From Synechococcus sp. AG-679-D13 (lineage in GTDB: Bacteria; Cyanobacteriota; Cyanobacteriia; PCC-6307; Cyanobiaceae), in assembly GCA_003210735.1 (NCBI GenBank), contig QCUM01000022.1, positions 1-34,586 on the forward strand: a stretch of 34,586 nt of DNA, written 5' to 3'. Within the stretch, counting starts at the first letter, position 1, and each line of letters opens with the position of its first letter. Under the pieces are notes generated by a model that was not told the origin of the DNA, did not search any database, and saw nothing but the letters and a program-made list of their open reading frames with translations. Position numbers and translations under genes: made by a program. Shown in pieces: positions 1 to 8,753 of the stretch.

Positions 1-3000
1 TGGGCGCGTTATTGCCTCCTGCAGTCAAGGCATAAGAAGTCAGATCAACATTTCCCGCTCCAGCAAGAGAACCAATCGCATCATCTGCTCCCAATTCATA
101 GGTTGCACCCGATGCAACAATGACCGCCGTCGTATCCGCAAGGCTCCCAGAAACCCTAAGCGTTCCTGCATTCACCACGGTAGAACCTTCATAGGTGTTA
201 GGACCCGCCAACGCAACCGTTCCAGGCCCCATTTTTGTCAGTGATCCTGTGCCACTGATGATTCCTGTAACTGTTAATGTGGCACCATCATCCACCTCAA
301 GAGTACCCCCGGAACCACCAAGTACCACGGAAGACCCTTCGCCACTTGTACTCACTGAAGATCGAAAGATTCCACCATTAAGATTCACCGTACTGCTCGA
401 AGCAAGCGCCGCACTATCAGAAATACGCAGTGTGCCGTCATCAATTGTGGTAGAACCAGAGTAAGAATTTTCAACTGTTAAATTCAGAATTCCTGAACCA
501 GACTTTGTCAGGCCTCCCGATCCAATATTGATGGCTGCAACAGAAGAATCCCCAATCACCTTAAAAGAAATATCATCATCACTTCCCGACAAGGTCTGCG
601 AGAAATTAAGGCCAGCCGAACCAGAATTAAACAAGGTTGAACTGTTGACATCAATTGCCGAATCCGCAGCAATTCCATTGGTTGAAATGTCATCACCGAT
701 AGTGACACTCGAAAAAGCACTATCTAAATTATCCAGATACCAGACTTCAAAGTCTCCGCCTGAATTGATGCCTATGCTTTGGCCAGCTGTATATGGTGAG
801 ACCTGAATTGAACCAGATCCATATACACCTCCTTGGGAGAAGTAAACACCCCTATCTGCTCTAAACGTCGTTGCAATATTACTGGAACCTAGGATAGGAG
901 CGACACCTTGAACAGGAACATCTGAGAAACGTTGGCCAAGATGAACATCAGCATAGACACCAATCTCTGAAACTGCTGAATCAATAGTACTCAGAAATTC
1001 AATCTCCCCAACATTGGATAAAATCTGATAAATAACTGCATCAACCTGAGAGTGTGTACTGTTTTCACCCCATAGGGTGATGCCCCGATCTGAACCATTC
1101 ACGGGTGTTGATTGTGCCGATGAACCCTGAATTCTGATTCCACCCCCCGATGCGGCCGTACTCTGAATCAAGACATTGCCAGGATTGATGGAGCCAGTCC
1201 CTTCACCCAATCGAATTCCACTACGATTTTGAGATGTACCTTTCAAATGAACCGCAGGTGAGGTCGTGCTAGCAGACGTAATTGCAACCTCGGGGTAATA
1301 ACTTGATGCACCGAAACGGAGACCAACGCCACCTGATGGCGAAACCTGATCTCCCTCAATCAAAATGCTGCCTGTTCCAGAATTAACAACAAAATTACGT
1401 TGAGAACCAAATCCCTCTGAATCATTTGATGGAGCTCCAGATCGCCCCCGCATTTCAATATTTCCACCAGCTGAGTTAATGCTTATGAGAGCACCGTTTT
1501 GATCTCGAACACTCCCGATACTTAGACCAGGCTGACCCATTGCGGTATCCGAACCAGGGGCATTCCCTGAGACATCATCACCGATATAGGCATAGCCATC
1601 TGGATAACCATCGTTATTTATATCCAAGCCACCGCCTAAAACAATATTACCTCCCGAGGAATTTAGAGACGATCCAGCCTCAAGGCGGACAAAGTGCTCT
1701 CCAGATCCCGACTGTTTTCCCCCAGAATTAGACCATAAAACAATATCTCCACCCTGCGTACTGATCGATTCGTTTACATCTAAAACAACATTGCCATCAG
1801 ATTTTGCTTGCACATCCAGAGATCCTGCTGTCGAAATAATCGAAGTATCAATCGTCAAATGACTACCATCAGTGGTTTGGACCTGGAATGTTGCAGGATC
1901 AGAGGTGGTTTTCGTAATCGATCCATCTATACGAATATCCTTGGCTTGAGGACTAGTTAAAACGATCGTTCCCGCTTCAATTTGAAATAAATTAAGAATA
2001 TCAAGATCAACATTTGGCGTAGTCAAACCAAGATTCAATGTCCCCGAACCATTTTTAACGAGAGTCCCACTACCCTGTAATTCGCCTGAAAAAGTTGTAT
2101 TGCTATTATCACCACCAACGGTCAAATCGTAAGTATCAGGGGACCAGCCCAAATCAATGGTGCCTGAACCGGAAATTGATCCAACTTCAATATTATTTTT
2201 AAGGATCACTTCAGCACTATCTGCGACGACAAGAGGGGCGCTACTATTCAAATTACCCGACGGGTCAGAAGCACTGTCGTTGCCAATGGTCAGGAGACCA
2301 TTTGTGACTGTTGTTGATCCCGTATAAGTATTATCAGCAGCGAATGTTAAGTTTCCGGAGAGAAGTTCGAATGTTCCCCCTACACTTTGCAATGCAGTAT
2401 TGTATGTTCCACCAGGTCCTAGAATTGTTAATTTGAATTGCTGATCTGCCTCAGCCGAAAAGTTCGAGGAGAAATCAGTAGCCGAACCATGGCTGAATTC
2501 TCCCCCTCTGAAGTAAATCGTTCCAGAATAAGGTGAGCCGTCGGTTCGCAGAGCATATTGATTTTGAACCGCAAGCTTGCCTTCATTCAAGATAATATCT
2601 CTGATCGAGTTGTCAGTCTCATATGATTCGCTCAATGGAGACAATACGAATGCGCCGGGACCATCTTTCTCGAGGGCAACACCAGAACTCAACGTAAGCT
2701 GTCCCTCAAAATATCCCGGATTAGAATTTGCCTTAGTTCCAACTTTGAGAACGCCGTTTCGAATATTTAATATCCCTGAGCTCGAGCTAATAATCTCTTG
2801 TCCGCTTAATTCAACAGATCCAGAAGCACCAGGATCCCAGTCAACCAAACCAGTAATATTGATTTGGTCATCGGCATCAAGGATTAAGCTGCCTGAACTA
2901 CTTTCATTAACGAAATTAGAGTTTATATCAATATCCCCATCCGAGATGAGAGTCAAGGTTCCTGTCGAGGGATTACTACTCGGTATGGATAGTCCAATAT

Positions 3001-4258
3001 TAGCTGTAATTGAACCAACTTCTACTTCAGAACCAGATATTGTTGTCCCGTCGGCCTCAAAGGATGGAAGCACTGTTGATATCGTGACATCACTACCACT
3101 AAGCAAAGCATTCTGAATAGGTGCAATATTACCGCTATCGATAACATAATCATAAGGGTCAATTAACCATTTGCCAGTGACATAATTTTCTGCTGCTTTT
3201 GTGTTGACCTGAATACCAGGAACACCCAAATGGAAACCTGAGGTCTCAATGCGTCCACCATCACCTCCGAGCAATCCACCAGCAGCGATTAATCGGCCAG
3301 ACACCAAAGTCTGCGATAGCTGATTGGTGATATCACTCCACACCACAATCTCGCCACCATCTCCGGACTTAATTGCAGATGCATTGAGCACTACTCCATG
3401 ATCAATCTTGCTGGTTGTTGCCTGCCGCACCGATGGATCACTGTTCTGCCAACTTCCTCCCACCTGAATCAATCCACCACCCCTCGTTCCGGTTGCTACC
3501 AACTCCGACTCACCCTCGACATCGATGGCATCAGCCGTCAACGCAATCCGCCCGCCAACCTCCTGAGTTCCCACATCGAGCCGGCTTCCAGAAACATCAA
3601 CACGACCTCCGGGGGCATCCACCAACAGCTCCTCATCCAGGCTGATGTTGATTCCATCGAGATGAATTCCGGGCAGTTGACCCGCCTTCAACACAAACGG
3701 TTCTTCAACCTCGCTGCGACGCATCCCAAACACTCCTGGCAAGGGATTTGTTGTGAAATCTCGAAGGTTGTTTGGCTTGCTCTGAAAAACATCAAACACG
3801 CCCTCTGAAAAATGCAGCTGATCAGCCGTGCTCAGCGACAGTTTCGGAACATTGATAAATCCTGCACCCTTGCCTAAATAGATCCCACCTGGGGACAAAA
3901 AATATAAATTTGCCTTCGATGACAAGGTCACCGCTTTATCAATCCATGTGCCCTTGGTGGAGGTCACACCGACAACGAGATTGCGCTGACCTCCAGTATC
4001 AAATTTGACCCGCTTAATCGCACCGCGGGTATCAAAGTTTTTAAACCGATGAAACGTATTCTTTCCCGCCTTGGTGCCACCACCAATCCGGCACACACCC
4101 TTGGTGCATCGGCCACCACGCTGCCCATTCACCTCTGTCTTTAAACCGTTCTTTCCCGATGCACGAATCTCAGCAAAAGCCGGCTCTCCGCTGCCAACAG
4201 CAAATGCGGCCAGCAGCAGTCCCAAACCAAAACCGTTCAAGCGCTGGACCGCTGCCAT
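1..4258 (-). CDS. TpsA-type filamentous haemagglutinin-like exoprotein (N-terminal 1419 residues; runs off the left edge)
   Basis: A minus-strand frame is open without a stop from ATG 4256-4258 to the window edge. Residues 1-30 are a signal peptide ending in EPAFA. Residues 31 to about 160 form the two-partner-secretion domain recognised by TpsB. The usual NPNGI motif appears as SPGGI (123-127), followed by a Gly/Ala-Asn-rich strand typical of the family. Two cysteines (C52, C57) lie near the N-terminus. A WLIDPYD segment follows, common in large TPS adhesins. The rest is low-complexity beta-helix sequence rich in Ser, Gly, Asn and Asp. It includes autotransporter-type beta-strand (PATR) repeats near residues 640, 1254 and 1350, with cores such as NTYTGSTTV and NTYEGSTVV. 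The protein is probably exported to the surface or released as an adhesin or defence factor; its target is unknown. The divergent tpsB at 4576 supports the call. The C-terminus is outside the window. The gene is more A+T rich than its neighbours, which suggests transfer. Confidence 0.9.
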   Translation of the reverse strand, partial: MAAVQRLNGFGLGLLLAAFAVGSGEPAFAEIRASGKNGLKTEVNGQRGGRCTKGVCRIGGGTKAGKNTFHRFKNFDTRGAIKRVKFDTGGQRNLVVGVTSTKGTWIDKAVTLSSKANLYFLSPGGIYLGKGAGFINVPKLSLSTADQLHFSEGVFDVFQSKPNNLRDFTTNPLPGVFGMRRSEVEEPFVLKAGQLPGIHLDGINISLDEELLVDAPGGRVDVSGSRLDVGTQEVGGRIALTADAIDVEGESELVATGTRGGGLIQVGGSWQNSDPSVRQATTSKIDHGVVLNASAIKSGDGGEIVVWSDITNQLSQTLVSGRLIAAGGLLGGDGGRIETSGFHLGVPGIQVNTKAAENYVTGKWLIDPYDYVIDSGNIAPIQNALLSGSDVTISTVLPSFEADGTTISGSEVEVGSITANIGLSIPSSNPSTGTLTLISDGDIDINSNFVNESSSGSLILDADDQINITGLVDWDPGASGSVELSGQEIISSSSGILNIRNGVLKVGTKANSNPGYFEGQLTLSSGVALEKDGPGAFVLSPLSESYETDNSIRDIILNEGKLAVQNQYALRTDGSPYSGTIYFRGGEFSHGSATDFSSNFSAEADQQFKLTILGPGGTYNTALQSVGGTFELLSGNLTFAADNTYTGSTTVTNGLLTIGNDSASDPSGNLNSSAPLVVADSAEVILKNNIEVGSISGSGTIDLGWSPDTYDLTVGGDNSNTTFSGELQGSGTLVKNGSGTLNLGLTTPNVDLDILNLFQIEAGTIVLTSPQAKDIRIDGSITKTTSDPATFQVQTTDGSHLTIDTSIISTAGSLDVQAKSDGNVVLDVNESISTQGGDIVLWSNSGGKQSGSGEHFVRLEAGSSLNSSGGNIVLGGGLDINNDGYPDGYAYIGDDVSGNAPGSDTAMGQPGLSIGSVRDQNGALISINSAGGNIEMRGRSGAPSNDSEGFGSQRNFVVNSGTGSILIEGDQVSPSGGVGLRFGASSYYPEVAITSASTTSPAVHLKGTSQNRSGIRLGEGTGSINPGNVLIQSTAASGGGIRIQGSSAQSTPVNGSDRGITLWGENSTHSQVDAVIYQILSNVGEIEFLSTIDSAVSEIGVYADVHLGQRFSDVPVQGVAPILGSSNIATTFRADRGVYFSQGGVYGSGSIQVSPYTAGQSIGINSGGDFEVWYLDNLDSAFSSVTIGDDISTNGIAADSAIDVNSSTLFNSGSAGLNFSQTLSGSDDDISFKVIGDSSVAAINIGSGGLTKSGSGILNLTVENSYSGSTTIDDGTLRISDSAALASSSTVNLNGGIFRSSVSTSGEGSSVVLGGSGGTLEVDDGATLTVTGIISGTGSLTKMGPGTVALAGPNTYEGSTVVNAGTLRVSGSLADTTAVIVASGATYELGADDAIGSLAGAGNVDLTSYALTAGGNNAP

Positions 4259-4575
4259 CCACCCCTCCCCTGATCATCAGGGCCGCAGATTAGGGCCATT
4301 CCAGAGAGACATCCATACACGTCCTGTATTCCTTGATGCCGAGATCAAATTGGATCTAGATATTCACCAAGCGCCAACGAAAGAAACTGTCGTGAGCAGT
4401 GCCCCAATGGTGAAGCACAAAGACAACCCGCCCTGCTGCGTCGAAGCAGGGTGGGGCATGTCCCTAGCCACCAATGAATTCTCCAGTCAGAGACCTGTCA
4501 CGCAACCAAAGCAATGAGCCTGGCGAAAGAGTTCTAGTAAGTAAGAATCAATTAAGAGTTTCTGCTTAAGGTTAC
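4259..4575. promoter_or_regulatory. Divergent tpsA/tpsB intergenic region
   Basis: These 317 bases separate the divergent tpsA and tpsB starts and must hold both promoters unless these lie inside the genes. No ORF here looks real. I could not fix -10 or -35 boxes with confidence. The one strong structure is the 11-bp inverted repeat listed separately at 4428-4455. Confidence 0.5.
4428..4455. other. 11-bp GC-rich inverted repeat (stem-loop)
   Basis: The arms 4428-4438 (CCCGCCCTGCT) and 4445-4455 (AGCAGGGTGGG) pair over 11 bp with one G-U wobble and a 6-base loop. On the minus strand the stem is followed by TTGTCTTTG, a weak T-rich tail. It could therefore attenuate or terminate leftward transcription towards tpsA, or act as an operator. 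On the plus strand no T-run follows. Confidence 0.45.
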
Positions 4576-6258
4576 GTGCTGCTGTTGGCCCAACTGGTTG
4601 CTCCACCATTCCAGCCAGGGCCTGTTCGACTGCCCGCCACAACAGCGCCTCAAGAACGACGAACGCAACCTGCCGATCAGCCTGTTCTCGAGCCCAATCT
4701 CACTCCAACTCCGGAAGAATCAGACCAGCCCCCCCAATCGGAGGGAGTTCCCGCTCTGATCCCCAGCTGGAGACCAACGGTGTTTGGTGACTCCCCGTAT
4801 TCCAGCGACGAGATCGCGACAGACCTCAAGCGCTGTGGCAAAACAACGCCAGCCGAAACCCTGAAGGCCTGCGCAGCTGCCCTCACTGCCCGGTTCATCA
4901 AAGACGGCTACGTCAACACCAAGGTCTACACCCTTCCAGAGCCCACGCCCGGAGCCCTCGAAGTGGTGATGGGTGTGATCGCTGAGTTACGAGTCGAAAG
5001 CAGCAATGAGGAACTCAAAGCCAAGGTTGAGGCCCAGCTCGCACCCCTCTTGGGCAGCGTTCTACACCTGCCCACACTCGAAAAAGCACTCGTCGAAGTC
5101 CGTCGCGGCGGCGTAGGAGAAATCGCCGGAAACATGGGGCGCCTCGGCAGTGACCCCACCAAAGCTGTCGTCACCCTGGGTGTGGAAGCGGCACCACCCA
5201 CACCACTCCGAGGAGATTTCAGCATTGGCAATAACGGTTCTCCGGGCAACGGCGAATGGCGTTCGAACGCCGTTTTACTTCAGGGCGATTTCATCAAACG
5301 CGGTGATACAGCCCTGTTGTTCTTGGAACTCAAAAACGACGGTCAACTTGAGTTGGGATCAACCTTGCTGTCAGCCACCTATACCTATCCACTCTCCGAC
5401 AACTGGAATCTCACCGGTTCAGTGGGTTACAGCCACAGCAACTTCGTTGAATTCAAAGGAGACCAACACAAGCTCAACTTCAGAACGCTGCAAGGGCTAG
5501 TTCAGGTCGATACCGTTTTCCGCCAAGGCGACAACTTTGCTTGGACTGGTGCTGCTGGGATCAGTGCCAGCCGAACAGCCAGCTTCGAAGGCAACTCCAG
5601 CATGCCGCGTTTTGTTGTGGGTGGAGGAGAAGACGGCAGGGTGAGGAGTGGAAATGTGAAACTCAGCACCACAGTGAGCGGAATCACTGGCCCAACCGCC
5701 TGGAACGCGAATGGCTACTTCCTCCAGGGCATCCCTGGGATCACCAGTGATGAGCACCTAAACAACTTCGATCGCCTGGGCATTGATGTCGGCGAAGCCA
5801 GAGCCGTTGGTGGGCTTGCAAATCTGACGTTGTTAGCCACCCCCAATGTTGCAGTAAAGCTGCTTGGAGCAGGTCAGGTGGCGTTCAATCCACTTCCATC
5901 AAGCATGGGATTCAGCCTGGGTAGCGATGTTGGGCTGATCGGCTTACCGGGAAGCATTGCAAGTGGCGATAGCGGCTGGCTGGCTATCGGTGAACTGATT
6001 TGGACCGTCTGGAAGAACGACAGGCAACAACTGCAATTGATCCCCTACCTCGGAAAGGGAGGGCTGCATACGGACATCGCAGATGAACTCCGGGAAGACG
6101 ACGTGGGTTCAGGCGGCTTGATCGCGCGATACACCCAAGATCGATGGCAAGTGGAGCTCGGCTGGGTGAACACCTTCGACACCGATGACAACCCAGGTGT
6201 TTGGAACGACTGGTGGCTCGGCCACGGCGTTCATACCAAGCTCCGCTATGCCTTTTGA
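4576..6258 (+). CDS. TpsB outer-membrane transporter (ShlB/FhaC/HecB family)
   Basis: This protein would form the outer-membrane beta-barrel that exports the TpsA partner encoded divergently. After a Pro-rich linker, residues about 70-135 look like a POTRA_2 domain, with the stretch FIKDGYVNTKVYTL. A second POTRA-like part runs to about 205. The rest (about 210-560) alternates beta strands and ends in Phe (KLRYAF), a typical outer-membrane protein C-terminus. At 560 aa it has normal family length. The start is GTG, fixed within narrow limits because an in-frame TAA lies at 4567-4569. The resulting N-terminus (MLLLAQLVAPPF) is a short hydrophobic run with no Lys or Arg, so the signal peptide is poor. 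The stop codon abuts the last base of the convergent ndk with no gap. Confidence 0.88.
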   Translation: MLLLAQLVAPPFQPGPVRLPATTAPQERRTQPADQPVLEPNLTPTPEESDQPPQSEGVPALIPSWRPTVFGDSPYSSDEIATDLKRCGKTTPAETLKACAAALTARFIKDGYVNTKVYTLPEPTPGALEVVMGVIAELRVESSNEELKAKVEAQLAPLLGSVLHLPTLEKALVEVRRGGVGEIAGNMGRLGSDPTKAVVTLGVEAAPPTPLRGDFSIGNNGSPGNGEWRSNAVLLQGDFIKRGDTALLFLELKNDGQLELGSTLLSATYTYPLSDNWNLTGSVGYSHSNFVEFKGDQHKLNFRTLQGLVQVDTVFRQGDNFAWTGAAGISASRTASFEGNSSMPRFVVGGGEDGRVRSGNVKLSTTVSGITGPTAWNANGYFLQGIPGITSDEHLNNFDRLGIDVGEARAVGGLANLTLLATPNVAVKLLGAGQVAFNPLPSSMGFSLGSDVGLIGLPGSIASGDSGWLAIGELIWTVWKNDRQQLQLIPYLGKGGLHTDIADELREDDVGSGGLIARYTQDRWQVELGWVNTFDTDDNPGVWNDWWLGHGVHTKLRYAF

Positions 6259-6714
6259 TCAGCCTTCCACTCGCCAGGCCTGATCGGACGGAGCCCAGTC
6301 GTTCAGCTCTTCAGCAGTGAACCACAGGCCGATTTCAAAGGCTGCTGTTTCGGGCGCATCTGACCCATGGATGACATTGCGACCAATATTCACAGCGAGA
6401 TCACCGCGAATGGTTCCAGGCTCAGCTTCAAGAGGCTTGGTGGCGCCAATCAATTTGCGCGCGCTGGCAATCACCCCGTCGCCCTCCCAGACCATGGCCA
6501 CAACAGGACCGGAGGTGATGAAATCCACCAGGCCTGAGAAGAAGGGACGCTCCTTGTGAACCCCATAGTGCTGCTCAGCAAGGGCACGGCTGGGCGTGGT
6601 CTGTTTGAGGCCAACAAGCTTGAAGCCCTTGCGTTCGAACCGGCCAAGGATCTCGCCCACGAGTCCCCGCTGCACACCGTCGGGCTTGATCGCAACGAAA
6701 GAACGTTCGGCCAT
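6259..6714 (-). CDS. ndk: Nucleoside diphosphate kinase
   Basis: It transfers the gamma-phosphate from ATP to nucleoside diphosphates in the cytoplasm, keeping NTP and dNTP pools balanced. The 151-aa protein has family length. It starts [14 protein letters not shown] and carries the active-site histidine in NVIHGSDA (H116). An in-frame ATG 57 bases further upstream would add a basic, non-conserved leader and was rejected. It is divergent from speA with 107 bases between starts. Its 3' end abuts the convergent tpsB stop exactly, so the two transcripts probably overlap. Confidence 0.97.
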   Translation of the reverse strand: MAERSFVAIKPDGVQRGLVGEILGRFERKGFKLVGLKQTTPSRALAEQHYGVHKERPFFSGLVDFITSGPVVAMVWEGDGVIASARKLIGATKPLEAEPGTIRGDLAVNIGRNVIHGSDAPETAAFEIGLWFTAEELNDWAPSDQAWRVEG

Positions 6715-6821
6715 GAAAAAAGCTTGAGAGTCAAGACATCGTCTGCGCACAACCCACCGCTTGGCAAGCACAGCTGGAAAGGCCGTCTCTAAATTTCAGG
6801 CATCTTGTTGGTTGAGGGCTC
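6715..6821. promoter_or_regulatory. Divergent ndk/speA promoter region
   Basis: These 107 bases lie between the divergent starts of ndk and speA and must contain at least one promoter. I see no convincing operator, riboswitch or strong Shine-Dalgarno here. Confidence 0.4.
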
Positions 6822-8753
6822 ATGGTTCTGGCCGAAACCGATCGGTCCTGGTCCGTGTCCCGCAGTGCAGAGCTGTATGGACTTGATCGTTGGGGTGAAC
6901 CGTATTTCTCGATTAACAGTCGTGGACACATCGTGGTTCAACCTCGTGGCGATCGCGGTGGCTCCCTTGATCTCGTGGAACTGGTGAAGGGCCTTGCAGC
7001 ACGGGACCTTCACCCACCTCTGCTGATCCGTTTCGACGACATCCTTGAGGATCGGCTGGAGCGCCTTCATGCCGCCTTCGAACGGGCTATCTCGCTCTAC
7101 GACTACGACGGCAGGTATCAAGGGGTGTTCCCGATCAAATGCAACCAACAACGCCATGTTGTGGAGCATTTGGTCGACCGCGGCCAACGCTGGAGCTTCG
7201 GGTTGGAAGCCGGAAGCAAAGCAGAACTGCTGATCGCTCTAGCCCTGATCAAAGATCAGCAGGCGTTGCTGATCTGTAACGGGTACAAGGACCGCCGCTA
7301 CATCGAGACCACCATCCTGGCGCGACGTCTGGGCCACCAACCGGTGGTGGTGATCGAGCAGGCGGATGAAATTCAACGCATCATCGAAGCCAGCAAAGAA
7401 CTCGGGGCCTCGCCATTCATCGGGATTCGAGCGAAGTTATCGAGTCGCAGCACCGGTCGCTGGGGGAGTTCCGTGGGGAGCCGCGCCAAGTTCGGCCTGG
7501 ATCTCAGCGAAATGCTGCAGACCGTTGAAGCACTCGATGAAGCGGGGTTGCTGCAGGACCTTCGCCTGCTGCATTTCCATATTGGCAGCCAGATCAATGA
7601 CATCGCCGTCCTGAAGGACGCCCTTCAGGAAGCTGGACAGATTTACGTTGAACTCACCCGCCTAGGGGCCCCAATGGGGTTCCTCGATGTTGGCGGAGGC
7701 CTTGGCATCGACTACGACGGCAGCCGCACGGCGAGCTCGGCATCAACCAATTATTCGCTGCAGAACTACGCCAATGACGTCGTCGCGACGATCCGTGAAT
7801 GCTGTGTGCCGCTGGGAGTGCCGGTACCGACCCTGGTGAGCGAAAGCGGCCGTGCCCTCGCCAGTCACTTTTCGGTGCTGGTTTTCAATGTGCTTGGCTG
7901 CAGTCGTGCACCCGATGGCGAACCGGCTCAACAGAGCGATGAGCCTCTTCCGGTCGCAAATCTGCGTGAAACACTCCAGCGGATTCGCGCAATGGATCCG
8001 GCAGACCCCTCCCTGCTGCAAGAAGCTTGGAATGATGCAATCAAATTTCGAGACGATGCTCTCGCAGCTTTCCGGCTTGGCTACATCCGCCTGAGTCAAC
8101 GAGCGATGGCAGAGCAGCTCAGCTGGACCTGCGCTAAAGAAATCAGTTCAAGGCTGTCAACCGATGAGCCCATCCATGAAGACCTTCGCGGGCTCCAGCG
8201 GGCTTTGGCTTGGACGTACTACGCCAACCTATCGATTTTTCGATCAGCTCCTGACACATGGGCGATTGATCAACTGTTTCCGGTGATGCCGATTCATCGC
8301 CTGGATGAGTGCCCGAGTGAACTCGGTCAATTCGCCGATCTCACCTGTGATTCAGATGGAAAACTATCGAAATTTATCGATCGTGGCAGTGAAAAATCTC
8401 TCCTGGAATTGCATCCACTCCAGGAGAAAAAGCCCTACTGGATTGGCATGTTTCTCGGCGGTGCCTATCAAGAAGTGATGGGTAATCTCCACAACTTATT
8501 TGGCAGCACCAACGCCGTGCATGTGCGGCTCAATCCCAGGGGTAGCGGTTACCTCTTGGACCATGTGCTCAAGGGAGATACGAACGCCAATGTGTTGGAG
8601 GAAATGCAACATGATCCCGACCTAATCCTGGAACGCCTACGCCAAGCCTCTGAAACAGCCATTCAGCAAGGAACACTGCAAATCGAAGAGGCGCAGCTCT
8701 TGATGAGTCATCTCAAGGCAAGCCTTGACCAAACGACCTATCTCGAAGGATGA
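6822..8753 (+). CDS. speA: Biosynthetic arginine decarboxylase
   Basis: This PLP enzyme converts arginine to agmatine and CO2, the first step of polyamine synthesis in cyanobacteria. The 643-aa length matches bacterial SpeA. The PLP lysine lies in GVFPIKCNQQ (K106) at the start of the alanine-racemase-like barrel. The glycine-rich FLDVGGGLGIDYDGS stretch that binds the cofactor phosphate region follows. The C-terminal part is the beta-sandwich typical of the family. ATG 6822 gives the conserved N-terminus (SAELYGLDRWGEPYF). Its TGA overlaps the next ATG in an ATGA, so the cyclase behind it is probably translated from the same mRNA. Confidence 0.97.
   Translation: MVLAETDRSWSVSRSAELYGLDRWGEPYFSINSRGHIVVQPRGDRGGSLDLVELVKGLAARDLHPPLLIRFDDILEDRLERLHAAFERAISLYDYDGRYQGVFPIKCNQQRHVVEHLVDRGQRWSFGLEAGSKAELLIALALIKDQQALLICNGYKDRRYIETTILARRLGHQPVVVIEQADEIQRIIEASKELGASPFIGIRAKLSSRSTGRWGSSVGSRAKFGLDLSEMLQTVEALDEAGLLQDLRLLHFHIGSQINDIAVLKDALQEAGQIYVELTRLGAPMGFLDVGGGLGIDYDGSRTASSASTNYSLQNYANDVVATIRECCVPLGVPVPTLVSESGRALASHFSVLVFNVLGCSRAPDGEPAQQSDEPLPVANLRETLQRIRAMDPADPSLLQEAWNDAIKFRDDALAAFRLGYIRLSQRAMAEQLSWTCAKEISSRLSTDEPIHEDLRGLQRALAWTYYANLSIFRSAPDTWAIDQLFPVMPIHRLDECPSELGQFADLTCDSDGKLSKFIDRGSEKSLLELHPLQEKKPYWIGMFLGGAYQEVMGNLHNLFGSTNAVHVRLNPRGSGYLLDHVLKGDTNANVLEEMQHDPDLILERLRQASETAIQQGTLQIEEAQLLMSHLKASLDQTTYLEG

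Noticed and set aside
2577..3808. Plus-strand open frames within 195-4517 as genes
   Set aside because: The minus strand is one continuous frame with signal peptide, TPS domain and beta-repeats; the plus frames are short, Ser/Pro-rich mirror images.
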